The notes beneath the pieces are model-generated. The model saw nothing but the letters and a program-made list of their open reading frames with translations. It ran no database searches and was not told where the DNA came from. The translations under genes and the position numbers were made by a program. A stretch of DNA of 60,462 nt from Rhodocyclales bacterium (GTDB taxonomy: Bacteria > Pseudomonadota > Gammaproteobacteria > Burkholderiales > Rhodocyclaceae): positions 1 to 60,462 of the forward strand of contig JAQGMG010000033.1 in the NCBI GenBank assembly GCA_028292485.1. The letters run 5' to 3'. Shown piece after piece: positions 17,025 to 30,600 of the stretch; within the stretch, counting starts at the first letter, position 1; every line of letters starts with the position of its first letter.

Positions 17025-20000
17025 CTACCCAAGCCACTTCCGCGCATTGCGGAACATGCGCATCCATGGCGAATCCGCACCGAGCGATTCAGGCGCCCAG
17101 CTCATCTGCACGGTGCGGCGGCAGCGCTCCGGGTGCGGCATCATGATCGTGAAGCGGCCATCCGGCGTCGTAAGAGCCGTGATGCCATCGGGGGAGCCAT
17201 TCGGATTAGCTGGATAGCTGCTTGCCACAATGCCCTTGTTGTCGATAAAACGGGCCGACACCAAGGCCTTGTTGCGATCATCGGCCGACTGGAAGACCGC
17301 CCTGCCCTCGCCATGACTCACCACGATAGGCATACGGCTGCCAGCCATGCCTGCAAGCAGGATGGATGGCGATTCGAGCACTTCGACCATGGCAAAACGC
17401 GCTTCGAATTGCTCGCTCTTGTTGCGATGGAAACGCGGCCAGGCCTCTGCGCCGGGAATGATTTCCGCGAGGTTGCTCATCATCTGACAGCCATTGCAAA
17501 CGCCCAAGGCGAAGGTGTCTGTGCGCGAGAAGAAAGCAGCGAACTGTTCGCGCAAACGCTCATTGAAGAGTATCGACTTGGCCCAGCCTTGGCCTGCGCC
17601 GAGCACATCGCCATACGAGAAGCCACCGCAAGCCGCAAGGCCGTGGAAATCGGTGAGATCGACGCGACCCGCCATCAGATCAGACATGTGAACGTCATAC
17701 GGCGCGAAGCCAGCAGCTTCGAAAGCCGAGGCCATCTCGTTCTGCGAGTTCACACCCTGCTCGCGCAGGATCACGACCTTGGGCCGTGCCTTTGCGACTG
17801 ACACGACCGGTGCAGCGATGTCTTCTGCAGGGTCGTAACTCAGCGATACGAACAGGCCCGGATTGCTCTTGTCGGTCAGCGCCGCGAATTCCTGATCGGC
17901 ACTTTCCACATCATCGCGGATGCGCGCAATCTCGTGACTGACCTCGCTCCATACCTGCAGCAATTCATTCACGTCCGCCTCGAACACCATCTTGGCGTTG
18001 CGCCGGATGCGCAGATTGCCACGGTCATTGGGGTAGCCGATAAAATGCGTTTCCGCACCAAGGCCCGCTTCGCTCAACAGCTTCTGCACACGCTCGCGAT
18101 CCTGACGCCGCACCTGGATCACCGCGCCCAGCTCTTCGGCGAACAGAGCGCCGAAAATCCTGTCGTTGAAGCGCCCCTTGAGCAAGTCGGGGCGCTTTTC
18201 GCTGCCGTCGACATCGCTCATCATCTCGTCGTAACAGATCGAATCGAGCTCGATGGACAAGCCGCTGCGCGATGCAAATGACATTTCCGCCAGCGTGGCA
18301 AACAGGCCACCATCCGAGCGATCGTGATAGGCCAGCAGCAGGCCTTCGCGCTTGAGTGCAACGATGCCTGCAACGAATTGCTTGAGTGTTATCGCGTCGA
18401 TATCTGGCGCATGCTCGCCGACCGAGTTGTACGCCTGTGTCAGCACCGAACCGCCAAGACGATGCTTTTGTTTGCCCAGATCGATCAACACGAGTTCGGT
18501 CTCGACGCCTTCCTCGATCTTCAATTGCGGCGTGAGCGTCTTGCGGATATCGCCAATGGCAGCAAAAGCGGTGGCAATCATCGACAGTGGCGAGATGACG
18601 GCTTTCTGCTCGCCTGCGTCATCAGTCCAGGTCGTGCGCATCGACAGCGAATCCTTACCCACCGGTATGGACAGATCCGCTGCGATACAGAAGTCAGACA
18701 CGGCCTTGACCGTTTCGAACAAGCGCGCGTCTTCACCACGATGACCCGCAGCCGCCATCCAGTTGGCCGACAACTTGATATCGCCGATTTCTGCCACATC
18801 AGCAGCCAGCAGATTGGTAATGGATTCGCCTATCGCCATGCGGCCAGAAGCGGCCGGGCTGACGCATGCCAATGGCGTACGCTCGCCCAGCGCAAAAGCT
18901 TCGCCGCTGTAACCGTAAAAACTCATCGCCGTAACGGCTACATCGGCTACCGGCACCTGCCACGGTCCAACCATCTGGTCGCGCGCCGTGAGGCCACCGA
19001 CCGAGCGGTCACCAATCGTGATCAGGAAAGACTTGCTGGCAACGGCGGGCATGCGCAGCACGCGCAATGCAGCCTCTTTCACGTCAATTGCTGTTACGTC
19101 GAACGGTGGCAGGAAAATCTGGCGCGTTGCGACATCGCGCGTCATCTTCGGTGGCTTGCCGAGGAGCACCTGCATTTCCATGTCAACGGCATGGTTCTCG
19201 AAATGGCTGTCGGTGACTTGCAGACGACCATCGCCGCTAGCGGTGCCAACGACAGCAAACGGGCAGCGCTCGCGCTCGCAGATGGCGCGGAATTCTTCGA
19301 GACGTTCCGGCGGCAGCGCAAGGACGTAACGTTCCTGCGCCTCGTTCGACCAGATCTCGCGCGGGCTCATGCCGGGCTCTTCGATCTGTATCTTGCGTAA
19401 TTCAAAATGCGCGCCGAGCTTGGCAGAATCGGCCAACTCGGGGAACGCGTTGGACAGGCCGCCCGCGCCGACATCGTGAATCGAGACGATGGGGTTCTTC
19501 GTACCCATCTGCCAGCAGGTGTCAATCACCTCTTGCGCACGCCGTTGAATTTCAGGATTGCCACGTTGCACGGAAGCGAAGTCGAGATCGGCTGTGTTGC
19601 TGCCCGTCGCCATCGAAGACGCCGCGCTGCCACCCAACCCGATCAGCATACCGGGGCCGCCAAGCTGGATCAGCAAGGTGCCGGGCTTGAACTCCTCCTT
19701 GAAGGATTGCTCCGCCTGGATGTTGCCGACGCCGCCCGCGATCATGATGGGCTTGTGATAGCCACGTACTTCACCCTGCACCTCCTGCTCGAAGGTGCGG
19801 AAGTAACCGGTGAGGTTTGGTCGGCCGAATTCGTTGTTGAACGCCGCTGCGCCGAGCGGGCCATCGATCATGATTTGCAGCGGCGATGCAATGCGCTCAG
19901 GTTTGCCGTAGGCTGCAGAGTCTTTTTCCCAAGGCTGCACTGCTCCGGGAATACGCAGGTTGGAAACGGTGAAACCTGCCAACCCGGCTTTCGGGCGCGA

Positions 20001-20975
20001 GCCGCGACCTGTGGCCCCCTCATCGCGAATCTCGCCACCTGCACCGGTCGAAGCACCGGCAAAAGGAGAGATTGCCGTCGGGTGATTGTGCGTCTCCACC
20101 TTCATCAGGATGTGCGTCAGCTCTTGCGTGTAGCCCCATTTGCCCTCGGCATCCGGATACAGACGATCCACCTCGAAACCCTGCATGATGGATGCATTAT
20201 CGGCATAGGCCATCACCGTGCCTTGCGGGTGCGCCTTGTGCGTGTCCTTGATCATGCCGAACAAGCTCTTGTCCTGGGGCTCGCCGTCGATGATCCAGTC
20301 GGCGTTGAAAATCTTGTGGCGGCAATGTTCCGAGTTCGCCTGGGCGAACATCATGAGCTCCACATCCGTCGGGTTGCGGTTCACCCGCGTGAAGTTTTCG
20401 ACCAGGTAGTCGATTTCGTCTTCCGACAAGGCGAGTCCCAACTCGCTGTTCGCCGCAACCAATGCTGTGCGCCCGCCACCGATCACATCTACGCAGCTCA
20501 AGGGCTGCGGCGAATAATGCGCAAACAACGCATCGGCCGCGTCGAGCTTGTCGAGCACCGACTCCGTCATGCGGTCATGCAGCACCGACAGCACAGCGTT
20601 GCGCGTCTCGGCATCAAGGCTCTTCGCATCGAGCGAGAACATGGTGCCGCGCTCGATACGCACAATCTTGTCGAAACCACAGTTGCGTGCAATGTCGGTC
20701 GCCTTGGAAGACCACGGCGAGATGGTGCCCAGGCGCGGCGTTACCAGAATCTGCGTGCCACCCGGCAAATCGGTCGAGGCCGGATGTGCAGCGAACAGAT
20801 CGATCAGGCGCGCATGCTCAATCTCGTTCAATGGCGCCTTGATCTCGACGAAGTACCAATGTTCCGCCACCAGGCCACGAACGCGGCTTGTGAGCGCCGT
20901 GACTGCGTCGGCAATACGGGAGGTACGCACGGCTGAAAACGCCGGTGCGCCACGAAGCTTGAGGATTTCGGACAT
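17025..20975 (-). CDS. purL: Phosphoribosylformylglycinamidine synthase, single-chain
   Basis: 1316 residues, the large gamma/betaproteobacterial form. It converts FGAR, ATP and glutamine to FGAM, step four of purine synthesis. Visible parts are the N-terminal domain ([37 protein letters not shown]), two AIRS-type halves ([29 protein letters not shown]) and a C-terminal class I glutaminase with the nucleophile in GVCNGCQMM and the His/Glu in [10 protein letters not shown]. The start is placed at the ATG at 20975 ([14 protein letters not shown]), not at an upstream TTG. It is divergent from msrB. Confidence 0.96.
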   Translation of the reverse strand: MSEILKLRGAPAFSAVRTSRIADAVTALTSRVRGLVAEHWYFVEIKAPLNEIEHARLIDLFAAHPASTDLPGGTQILVTPRLGTISPWSSKATDIARNCGFDKIVRIERGTMFSLDAKSLDAETRNAVLSVLHDRMTESVLDKLDAADALFAHYSPQPLSCVDVIGGGRTALVAANSELGLALSEDEIDYLVENFTRVNRNPTDVELMMFAQANSEHCRHKIFNADWIIDGEPQDKSLFGMIKDTHKAHPQGTVMAYADNASIMQGFEVDRLYPDAEGKWGYTQELTHILMKVETHNHPTAISPFAGASTGAGGEIRDEGATGRGSRPKAGLAGFTVSNLRIPGAVQPWEKDSAAYGKPERIASPLQIMIDGPLGAAAFNNEFGRPNLTGYFRTFEQEVQGEVRGYHKPIMIAGGVGNIQAEQSFKEEFKPGTLLIQLGGPGMLIGLGGSAASSMATGSNTADLDFASVQRGNPEIQRRAQEVIDTCWQMGTKNPIVSIHDVGAGGLSNAFPELADSAKLGAHFELRKIQIEEPGMSPREIWSNEAQERYVLALPPERLEEFRAICERERCPFAVVGTASGDGRLQVTDSHFENHAVDMEMQVLLGKPPKMTRDVATRQIFLPPFDVTAIDVKEAALRVLRMPAVASKSFLITIGDRSVGGLTARDQMVGPWQVPVADVAVTAMSFYGYSGEAFALGERTPLACVSPAASGRMAIGESITNLLAADVAEIGDIKLSANWMAAAGHRGEDARLFETVKAVSDFCIAADLSIPVGKDSLSMRTTWTDDAGEQKAVISPLSMIATAFAAIGDIRKTLTPQLKIEEGVETELVLIDLGKQKHRLGGSVLTQAYNSVGEHAPDIDAITLKQFVAGIVALKREGLLLAYHDRSDGGLFATLAEMSFASRSGLSIELDSICYDEMMSDVDGSEKRPDLLKGRFNDRIFGALFAEELGAVIQVRRQDRERVQKLLSEAGLGAETHFIGYPNDRGNLRIRRNAKMVFEADVNELLQVWSEVSHEIARIRDDVESADQEFAALTDKSNPGLFVSLSYDPAEDIAAPVVSVAKARPKVVILREQGVNSQNEMASAFEAAGFAPYDVHMSDLMAGRVDLTDFHGLAACGGFSYGDVLGAGQGWAKSILFNERLREQFAAFFSRTDTFALGVCNGCQMMSNLAEIIPGAEAWPRFHRNKSEQFEARFAMVEVLESPSILLAGMAGSRMPIVVSHGEGRAVFQSADDRNKALVSARFIDNKGIVASSYPANPNGSPDGITALTTPDGRFTIMMPHPERCRRTVQMSWAPESLGADSPWMRMFRNARKWLG

Positions 20976-21203
20976 TGAGGACTCGCGGTGGGCCAACGGG
21001 CAGCGTCAGGAGGCGCTGCCGAAGAAAGGCCTGAATTTTAACGAAAAACGCGCCGCTTTTCGACTCAATTCTGGCGTGGTTGGCGTTGGGGCGGCGCAGC
21101 GTGCCCTGGCCTCTTTCCCTTGCAGAATGCGGAACGACCCAAAAGTAAGGAAACAGGCCTTCGTTCCGGTCTATCTCATGAACCCGCAAAACAGGAGGAA
21201 AGC

Positions 21204-21599
21204 ATGTCCCGTCCCATCGACAAACCCGAATCGGAGTGGCGTGCCGTGCTCACGCCGGAACAATTCCGCGTGACGCGCCAGAAAGGCACCGAACGACCGT
21301 TTACCGGCGAGTACTGGGACGTGTGGGCCGATGGCAGCTACCACTGCGCATGCTGCGGCGCCGAGCTGTTCCACTCCGACAACAAATTCGATGCCGGCTG
21401 CGGCTGGCCAAGTTTTTCCACTGCGGCCAATCCGGACAATATCGAGTCGGTCGAAGACTACAGCCACGGCATGATCCGCACGGAAGTCATGTGCCAGCAA
21501 TGCGGCGCTCATCTCGGGCACGTATTCGAAGACGGCCCGAATCCTACCGGTCTGCGTTATTGCATCAATTCGGCGTCGATCAAGCTGGAGAAGGAATGA
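21204..21599 (+). CDS. msrB: Peptide-methionine (R)-S-oxide reductase
   Basis: 131 residues. A strong AGGAGG 5 nt upstream fixes the ATG at 21204. Zinc is bound by CACCG and CQQCG, and the catalytic cysteine is in RYCINSAS. It repairs methionine-R-sulfoxide with thioredoxin. There is no signal peptide, so it is cytoplasmic. The last 35 codons recur at 36095-36202 in a diverged copy, and both copies are followed after 11 nt by related repeats, so this gene marks one edge of a probable inserted block. Confidence 0.95.
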   Translation: MSRPIDKPESEWRAVLTPEQFRVTRQKGTERPFTGEYWDVWADGSYHCACCGAELFHSDNKFDAGCGWPSFSTAANPDNIESVEDYSHGMIRTEVMCQQCGAHLGHVFEDGPNPTGLRYCINSASIKLEKE

Positions 21600-21610
21600 G
21601 TTAGAACCCA

Positions 21611-21674
21611 TAGGTTGGGGTGAGCGAAGCGATGCCCAACAACACTCTTGAGTTGGGCATCACTTCACGCTCAC
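21611..21674. repeat. Palindromic dispersed repeat, copy A
   Basis: Imperfect inverted repeat: arm 21611-21640 (core GGTGAGCGAAGCGATGCCC) and arm 21652-21674, with an 11-nt loop. It sits between the convergent msrB and RTX lipase genes and could fold in RNA, but has no T run. The left arm is identical over 30 nt, in inverted orientation, to the right arm of copy B at 36285-36314. Confidence 0.8.
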
Positions 21675-21687
21675 ATGGCCGGTGGCA

Positions 21688-24600
21688 CTAGTGCCAGTTA
21701 GCAGCAATCACCGGATTCAACGAACTCTGGTAACTCGCCGGCAACGTCGTCTGGCCCGCTCCAGGAGGAGCAAACGCAGCCATCGCGCTGACCAGGTTAT
21801 CGACCTGGCTATCCAGCAAGATCTTGCCATTGCCGCTCTTGAACTGCTCGACATGGTACTGGCCGCCGCTGTACCAATTCTCGATCACGGACTTGTCGCT
21901 GGTACCGATGATGCTCACAACCAGATCGTTGCCACTTTGCGCAAACCATAGTTGATTGGCAGCAACGTTGGAGTTGGCTTGCAGAACGTCGATATTGCCG
22001 CTCGTGCTGTCGTTCTCCCTGATGAGATCGGCACCATAGCTGCGTCCAAGCACATATGTATCGTTGCCGTTTCCACCGATCAACACGTCGCTACCAGCAC
22101 CACCGTTCAAGGTGTCATTGCCTTCACCACCAGCAAGTGTATTAGCTGCAGTATTGCCGGTCAGCATATTGGCCAGCGTATTTCCCGTTCCATTGATTGC
22201 GGAATAGTCCGACAGCATTAGATTTTCTACATTCTCACCGAGGATGTAAGAAACGCTGGACTGCACCGTGTCGACACCTTCATCGGCGTTTTCAGTCACC
22301 ACATCGCCAATGCCCACAATGTAGGTGTCATCCCCGATGCCACCGAAAAGGCTGTCTACTCCAGCACCTCCGTCGAGTGTGTCATTGCCAGCCTCTCCAC
22401 GGAGAACGTTGGCAAGTGCGTTGCCAGTGATCTGATTGTTGAGGACGTTGCCTGTTCCCAATACGGCAGTCCCCGTCAGCCTGAGATTCTCGACATTTTC
22501 GACCAAGGTGTAGCTGGTTGATGCATTGATAGTGTCGATGCCCTCCCCTGCGTATTCGACAACCAGGTCGCCTGCGTTATCGACGATGTACTCGTCCCCC
22601 TCCGTACCACCTGCCATTGTGTCCCCACCGGCACCACCGTCCAGATAGTCGTACCCACCCAGCCCGACAAGAATGTCTGCGCCCGCCGTGCCATTCAACC
22701 CCTCTTGCTGGCTGTTGGTGCCGTAGATCGCTCCAGGAATACGAGCGACCGCCAGTAACAGGTCGTCTGAAGCAAAAGCGCCGCTGATGTCGGTGGCGGT
22801 TATGCGAATACTCAAGGTACCGGCACTGGCAAAAGGAGCTTTCCCGGACAAGGTCCGCGCGACAGGATCGAAGCTGAGCCAAGCAGGCAAGGCAGCGCCT
22901 GTACTGAGCTTTGCGGAGTAGCTCAATACATCACCGAAATCCATATCAGTGAATGCATCGACCGGCACGGCGTAGCTGACGAAGGCATTCTCGTAAATGC
23001 TCAGGTCAGGCGCCAGCGTAACAAGTACCGGTGCATCGTTCGTGTTGTTCACCGTAATGCGGAACACATCCGAAGCCATGGCGCCCGATGTATCACTAGC
23101 CACGACGCGCACATCCACGAAACCCACGTCTGCATTGCGTGGCGTGCCGCTGAACAGGCGTGTGGCTGGGTCGAAGCTCAGCCATGTTGGCAAAGCATTT
23201 CCATCGGCAAGCGTGGCGCTGTAGGCCAATGTGTCGTTTGCATCGATGTCAATGAAACTGGCTACGGGCATGACAAACGAGAATGCAGCATCCTCGTTAC
23301 TGACCTGGTCCGCAATCGCGGTCGACAGCACAGGTGCGTCGTTGGCGCCGGTGATGGTGAAACCAAGAGTGCTGGAACCGGCCGCTCCGGCAGCATCCTG
23401 CATGGTGTAGCCGAAGACTTCCCCGACGGTCTGCCCGGTACCCAAAGCTTCTGCAGCGGCTTGATTGGCGAGATAGTTGTAGCTGCCATCGGCATTCAAG
23501 GTCAGCGAGCCATAAGTACCCGAAAGCGTTGAACCGACCGCAGCACTCGTGGTGCCGAAAGCGAAGGTCGCTACGGTCCTGGTGTCGCCAACATCCACAT
23601 CAGTGTCATTGTTCAATACGCCCGTCGAAGCGGTCGTAAGAACGACGACGTCTTCCGTCGCACTTGCGACATCCACAACGGCAACCGGAGCATCGCTGGT
23701 GTTATTGACGGTAATCCGGAACACATCCGATATTGCAGCACCAGAGGTGTCGAACGCCGTCACCCGCACGTCGACAAACCCAACGTCATCATTACGCGGC
23801 GTACCGCTGAAGGTCTTGCTTGCCGCATCGAAGTGCATCCACGCAGGCAAGGCATTGCCATTCGACTGCTCTGCGGTAAAGCCTAGTGCATCCCCCGCAT
23901 CGAGGTCTGCAAAAGCTGACGTGGGTACGGTGAAGCTGAAGGTCGCATCTTCGTCGGTAGCAACATCTGCAACCCCGGTAGCAACTTGGGGTGCAGTATT
24001 CGCAAGATTCAATCTCGAATAATTGTTGCCGTCCGAGAACATGAATTGATCGACAACCTTGACGCCGCCCACTTCATAGTTCTCGATATGAATCTCGTCG
24101 CCCAGCGCCCCGTAATGCACTACCAGTGTCGTGCCGACGACTTCGAAGCTGACATCGTCACCCGTGATGCCATCGCCAAACGCGATCGTATTGATATCCG
24201 CTCCGGTATCGCGCAGCACGTCCACGCCGTCACCGAGATTGAATACATAAACGTCATCGCCCGTGCCGCCGCTCAGCACGTCATCGCCCGCCATACCCTG
24301 CACAAGGTCCGACTCGGCACCGCCGTTGATGCGATCAACCAATGCAGTTCCGGGCAGAAAGTCGTTACCGTCGCCGCCTTCGATATCGAAGCCGCGCGCA
24401 AGCAATTGCTCGTATGTCAAAACACCCTCGGCAAACTGGAAGAATTCAACCGTACGCGCCCCCAGGGGAGCGTTCGGATCGAAACCTTCCAAGCGCAACA
24501 CATTGCCCGAAGAAGGAGAACTCACGATCAACTCGCCGGAATCCGAGTCATAACTCAAACGGATCGAAGCGGGATCGACACTGTCCGGGAACACGACCGT

Positions 24601-27600
24601 GTTGCCTGCATCAGGACTTGCCACATCACTGATCGTGTCTTCCCCCTCTCCCTCGCTCAATAGATATCTGTCATTACCGGCCCCGCCGGCCAGCGTATCG
24701 TTGCCTGCCAGACCGCGAATGCGGTCATCGCCGTCCGTACCGTGCAAGACGTCAATCTCGGAGGTGCCGACAATCTCGTCGCTGTACGTAGCCAGGACTT
24801 CTTTGAAGCTCAGCACACTGCCATCGCTGAATTCAAATACCGCCACGGGCGGAGGCATTTCCGGCTGGCGGGGGTCAAACCCGGGAAAGCGCAACTGCAA
24901 GCCGGTGCTCAAGTTGATTTGCAATCCCAGCACGCCATAGGAGACGCCGACAATGTCGTCAGGCGTGATGCCCCCCAGCAATTCGATCTTGTTCTCTGCC
25001 CCTGGCAGGCTGATGTCCTCAATGGTCTTGACGCCATAATCCCAGGCATAGAACTGATAGCTGTCGTCGCCATCGCCACCGATCAGGTAATCATTACCGC
25101 GTTGCGCGAGCAGAATGTCGTTGCCTGCGTTGCCCTTGATCACGTCGTTCTCTTCACTACCCCATAAGTAATCGTCATACACGCCACCCTCACGCAGGAC
25201 GGCTACATCCGCCGGGTTGGCGCTCACCGACTCGCCGTCGTCGAAGCGGAATTCATCGATTGAACGGGTCAGCGTGGCCCGTGTGGGGTCATATCCGACA
25301 AGACGAATACGATCTCCATCCACTCCAGTATCGACAATCAGGTCACCGTCCAGCTCGGAAAAACGCAGGTCTTCATAACGGATGCCTGGTCCGAAGCTCA
25401 GGATATTGGGAACGAGATCGTAGTCGCCTCCCCCGTAGCCACCTCCGTAGCCCCCCTCGCTCCGGAAGTACTCCAGCAACTTGTGCTTGTCGTCGATGGT
25501 GAGACGGCCATCTCCGTTGCGATACACATAGGTGTCGCCGCCACGCCCACCTGCGGCGTAATCGTTGCCACCCCCCGCGTCGATGAGATCGTTGCCGTCG
25601 CCGCCGTAAAGCTTGTCATCGCCTGCCCCACCCAGGAGCGTGTCGCTTCCATTGCCTCCGTCGATCACATCGTTACCGGCCCCTCCATCCAGCGAGTCGA
25701 CACCGGCATCTCCCACCAGCACATCATCGCCAGTCAGACCCGCAAGGCTGTCGTCATTCACCGTCCCGATCAATTGATCGTTGCCGGAAGACGGCGCATT
25801 GCCACCGGCATATGTCACCGACCCGAACAGATCGCCGGTCTGCCCGTAAGCAAGCGCCCGGTACCCGCCGGCGGGCGTAACGCCACCGGTCAGCTCATAG
25901 TCATTCAGCATGCCGTCCAGGGAGATGGGCAACGAGGCCGCGCTGCTCAGCAGCGTACTGATATACGCAGTTGCCCAGGCCCGTAGATCGAAAACACGAA
26001 CGCCTCCATCTGCATCAACGATCTGCAAACGGTCGACGAGGCCGACTTTAGCCACACCTGCATCATCGACACCCAGCTCACCGAGCACGACACGACCACC
26101 GGCGCCGCCATCAAGCGCAATGACCAGGCTATGTGCTTCGGCATAGATGCTCAGGTCCACAAGGCTGACACCTCCGCCTAATGACAAGGTGTCTACATCT
26201 GCCGCGTCGCGCACAAAACCGCTCGGCACGCGGTCACCGAGATCAATGGTGTCATGCCCATCTCCACGGTTGAACAGGAAAACATTGCTCCCTTCTCCTG
26301 TGCTGAGCAAGTCATCTCCCGCCCCGCCACGCACTACATCATCACCAAAACCACCCTGCAAATCATCGTTGCCGTCGCCCCCGTCCAGCGTATCGTTGCC
26401 ACCACGCCCGAATACCCCATCGTCATTGTCGCGCGCGATCACGACATCCTCGCCCTTGGCTGCCACGATAGAGTCGTCGGCGTTGCTGCCAATCAACGTG
26501 TCCGCTCCGTCGGAGCCATTCCGGTCACCTTCGATGCCACCGTCGGCTCGCGCCACCATTTCTTCCAACGTCAAAACAGTTCCGTCGGAGAATTCGAAAC
26601 GGTGCAGCGAAGTCTGGCCCAGGTCGCTCCAGTTGCCCTTGTTGATGATCAGCGCATCGTTTCCGCCCAGGCTGACCACCATCTCGCGCCAGCCAACGTA
26701 GCCCTCATCGACATACCCTGTCGGATTACCCAACTGCACACTGACCTGGTCCGGCGTCACGCCCGGCGCAAAGATCACCGTGTCGTCCCCGAACGATGCA
26801 TCGGAAAGCAGGACTTCATCCAGGCCGCTGCCCGGGCTCAGCACATACCGATTGTGACCTGCACCGCCCCGCAACCCGTCGCGATCCGCGCCTCCATCGA
26901 GCGTGTCGTCTCCGCTATCGCCCGATAGAAAATCACGACCGGCACCACCCAACAACACATCGTTGCCATCGCCACCATCGAGATCATCATCACCGGCGCC
27001 GGCATTCAACAGATCATTGCCCTCATCGCCCGTCATCAAATCGGCATCAGCACCGCCCCGCAGATCGTCATCACCCGATCCGCCATAGAGTTCGTCGTAG
27101 CCGCCATCCATACCGCTACCGGCGTCCAACGTGTCATCGCCCTCCGCGCCATAGAGCACGTCTTGGCCTGCGCCGCCGGACAGTAAATCGTTGCCCACGT
27201 CGCCAAATACGGTGTCATTACCCGTACCGCCGGTAATCGTGTCTCCGCCACCCAGGGCGTGAACCGTCGTGTTCGCATTGGTCGTATTGATGACATCGGC
27301 ACCCGAGGTGCCAAAGATCAGAGCGTCGTCACTACTCAACCCCAGGAAAGTTTCGACGTCAGCCCGAGACAGGACTGCGCCGCCATCGAACCGCAGCAGT
27401 TCAACGCCCTTACCCAGCGTCCAGTTGAGCACAAGCAGGCTGTCCCCGCTATCGCGAATCGTCAGCAGCAAGTCCTTGCCGACCATGCTGTAGTCCAGCC
27501 CGTTCGGTTCGACGCCCGGCTTGAACCGCACGCTGTTCGCGTCCTGCCCATCGTCAATAATGTCTTGGCCACTGCCGATACCGAAAATGTAGGTGTCGTT

Positions 27601-30600
27601 CCCGTATCCGCCCAGCAGCAGATCGTTGCCGCTCCCGCCGTCGATCTCATCGTTATCGCCGCCGCCTTCGATACGATCATCCAGATCGGTGCCCAGCAGC
27701 GACTGGGCCTTCATCGCGTCGATATCCCATATCGTGCCATCGGCAAACTGCGCGATGTCGACCGCGTAATACGCATCCCAGAGACCGGACCTGACGGTCA
27801 GCGAATCCCCTGTATTCCGAATCGTTAAAACGACGTCATAGTCGTTGACGCGGCGAACGAGAATGTCGTCGGGCGTTACATCGTCTGCAAAGACGACACG
27901 GTCCGTATCAAATCCGAACTCAAGGACTTCATCATGACCATCGCCACGCCCGAACAGGTAAGTGTCCCCTCCCCATCCCCCCTCGAGATGATCATCGCCA
28001 GCGCCGCCCGCCAATACGTCGTCGTCGTCACCCCCGACCAACCGATCATTGCCGCTACCGCCATTTAGCGAATCCTTACCCGCATCGCCATATAGACGGT
28101 CGGCATCAGCGCCGCCGGACATCACATCATTGCCCGCCTCTCCCGACAGCAAGTCTGCACCCGCGTCGCCGCTTAAAGTGTCATTGCCCGCGCCGCCCCA
28201 CAACGTATCGGCGCCATCATTGCCCGTTATGAGATCATCGCTTGCAAAGCCGATAATCGAATCGTTGTTCTGGGTGCCATGGAGCACGAACTGATGGATG
28301 TCGCTCGCAAGCCAGTGTGTGCCATCATCGAAAACAATGTCACCGAGCATATTGCCCACCCAGGCAAAGTACCCGACAACGGTGACGCTTTCGCCGCTGG
28401 TTGCAACGGTCAATAGCAAATCGTTATTCGGTTTTTTCGTCGCGATGATTTCTTCGGGCCGCAAATCCCTGAGTTGCAGAATGCTCGCGTTGAGTGAGCC
28501 CCAACCCTCGCTGGTGATTTTGTCGTGTCCATCGCCACGCCCGAAGACAAACACGTTGCGCTCCGTATTGTCGGCAAGCACATCGTCGCCAGCCCCCCCG
28601 ATCAGCGTGTCTTCCCCTGCGCCACCATGCAGGTAGTCATCATCTTCGCCGCCGTCCAGTTCGTCATTTCCGTAATCACCGTACAGCCAATCGCGACCAT
28701 CCCCGCCTAGCAAGGAGTCCTTGCCATTGCCCCCCGCCAACACATCAGAACCGCCCTCACCCAAAAGAACGTCATCGCCTTCGTTGCCCAGGAGACAGTC
28801 GACCCCCTCTCCTCCGAGAAGCACATCCTGGCCGGCCCCTCCATAAAGAAAGTCCGCGCCGAGATCCCCATACAGCGTGTCATCTCCTGCCTGCCCATCG
28901 AGAGAATCGTTACCGTCACCGCCCGACACGATATCCTGCCCCGCCCCCGCCATCAGCGTGTCGTCGCCCAAGCCACCAAACAGCCGCTCATCGTCGTCGC
29001 TACTGACAATGCGGTCGTCACCGTTTCCGCCGAATACGAGGTTCTCAAAGACGACCTTGCTGCCGCTGAACGACACTCCAGCCGCTGCGTACACAGCAAG
29101 CAGCTCCGGCGTACGCGGCAGCGAGCTGATACTGCTTGCGATCAGCGAGGCACCTTGCCAGCCGATAGCGCTCAGAGCTCGTCCATCCGTATGCCAGAGT
29201 TGCAGCAAGGTCGTCATGCCCATGACAGGATCGGCCGCGATCTGCGCCTGCAACTGCCCGTCGAGTCTGCTGAAATCGAGGCCGACGTTTTCTTCGTCGA
29301 TAGAGACGCTGCCCACTAACGCGTTGTGCCCAGGTATTTGTTCAGCCAGATCGATCTCGAACTGGAAAAGCATCTCGTCGAATGCAGTTTTCAAAAAGGG
29401 CGCGGCCTTGCCATGCGGGTTGGGGTCGCGTTCCAGCCAGCACCAGGTGCCCATGTACGGCTCGCCCAACCAGGCTTCCAGGGCGGCGAGGCTTCTTGCG
29501 TCACCAATGGCATTGCCATAAATCATTCTCGCCGCGCGGCTGCCCGGATCGACGCTCTCGACTCCGGCCCAGGCGTAGACGAGATTGACGAGCGCCGAGC
29601 GGCGCGTCAGCGGATTGGTGTCTGCAAGGTATTGTTCGAGCAGGGTCTTGATGTGCCCGCTTGGGTCGTGCGCCATGGCCTGATGCAGGCTGCGCATATT
29701 GCCCGAGCCGGCCAGGTCCGGCAGCGCGGCAATCTCTTCGCTGAGTGCTAGCGGGTCGTACTCGGTGGCGTTGTCGCGGTCGACGGCAAACCACACGTCT
29801 TGTATCGCCGCCGTATCGCCATCCACTTTCGTATAGCTGCCGGCCTGCCAGTGCAGGTTACTGTTTGTATCGATGTTCTCTGCCAGATTTTCCGGCGTGC
29901 TCGCGGCGACGGCAAAGGCAGTGCCTATGCTTTTGACATTCGCTTCGGCGAGGCTCTTCAGTTCGCCAGCATCCACCTTGCCATTGCTGTTGCCGTCTTG
30001 CCAGATTTTGATCTGCGTGTAGGCGGCATCTGCTGAGCTGATCTGCCAGTCGCCATTGCTGTCGAACTCGCGCAGGGCCGCAAAGCCGTTCTGCGCATTG
30101 AGGCCGGAGCTCAGTATCGTGTTGGTGCCAAAGAGTTCCGCGCCGCTGTCGATGAGGCCATTGCCGTTGCGGTCGAGGACCAGCAGGCCGTCGTCCTTGC
30201 CCACCCAGCCGGTGAGTTGAGAGAAACTGTTGTTGTCGAAGTCGAAGCGCACGCCCTGGTCGGTGCCCAGGGTTTCGACGCCGTCGCCATCGAGGTCGAG
30301 AATCAGTGGGCTGGTCGTGACGGAGCCTTGGTTGGTTTTTTTACGCTCGGAGCCCTTGCTTGGCTTCTTTTCTTCGTCAAGATGGATGCCGAGGTCATCT
30401 TGCTTCCAGTCTTTGATAAGGGTACGGCTACCATCCTTGGCCACGACCAGGAGTTCTCCAGGAACGTCCAGTGCCTCACCACGGTAGTAGGAAATCTGCC
30501 CATCAGCACTCTTCCAGATACTTGAACCATCATCCTGTTTGCCCCCCTTGAGCAACTTGGGTTGAGAAGCGGTGCCAAAGTCGAAGCTGATACCAACCGT

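Noticed and set aside
19407-20936. 509-residue plus-strand frame inside purL, and 18324-19400
   Set aside because: Antisense shadows of purL with no recognisable domain.
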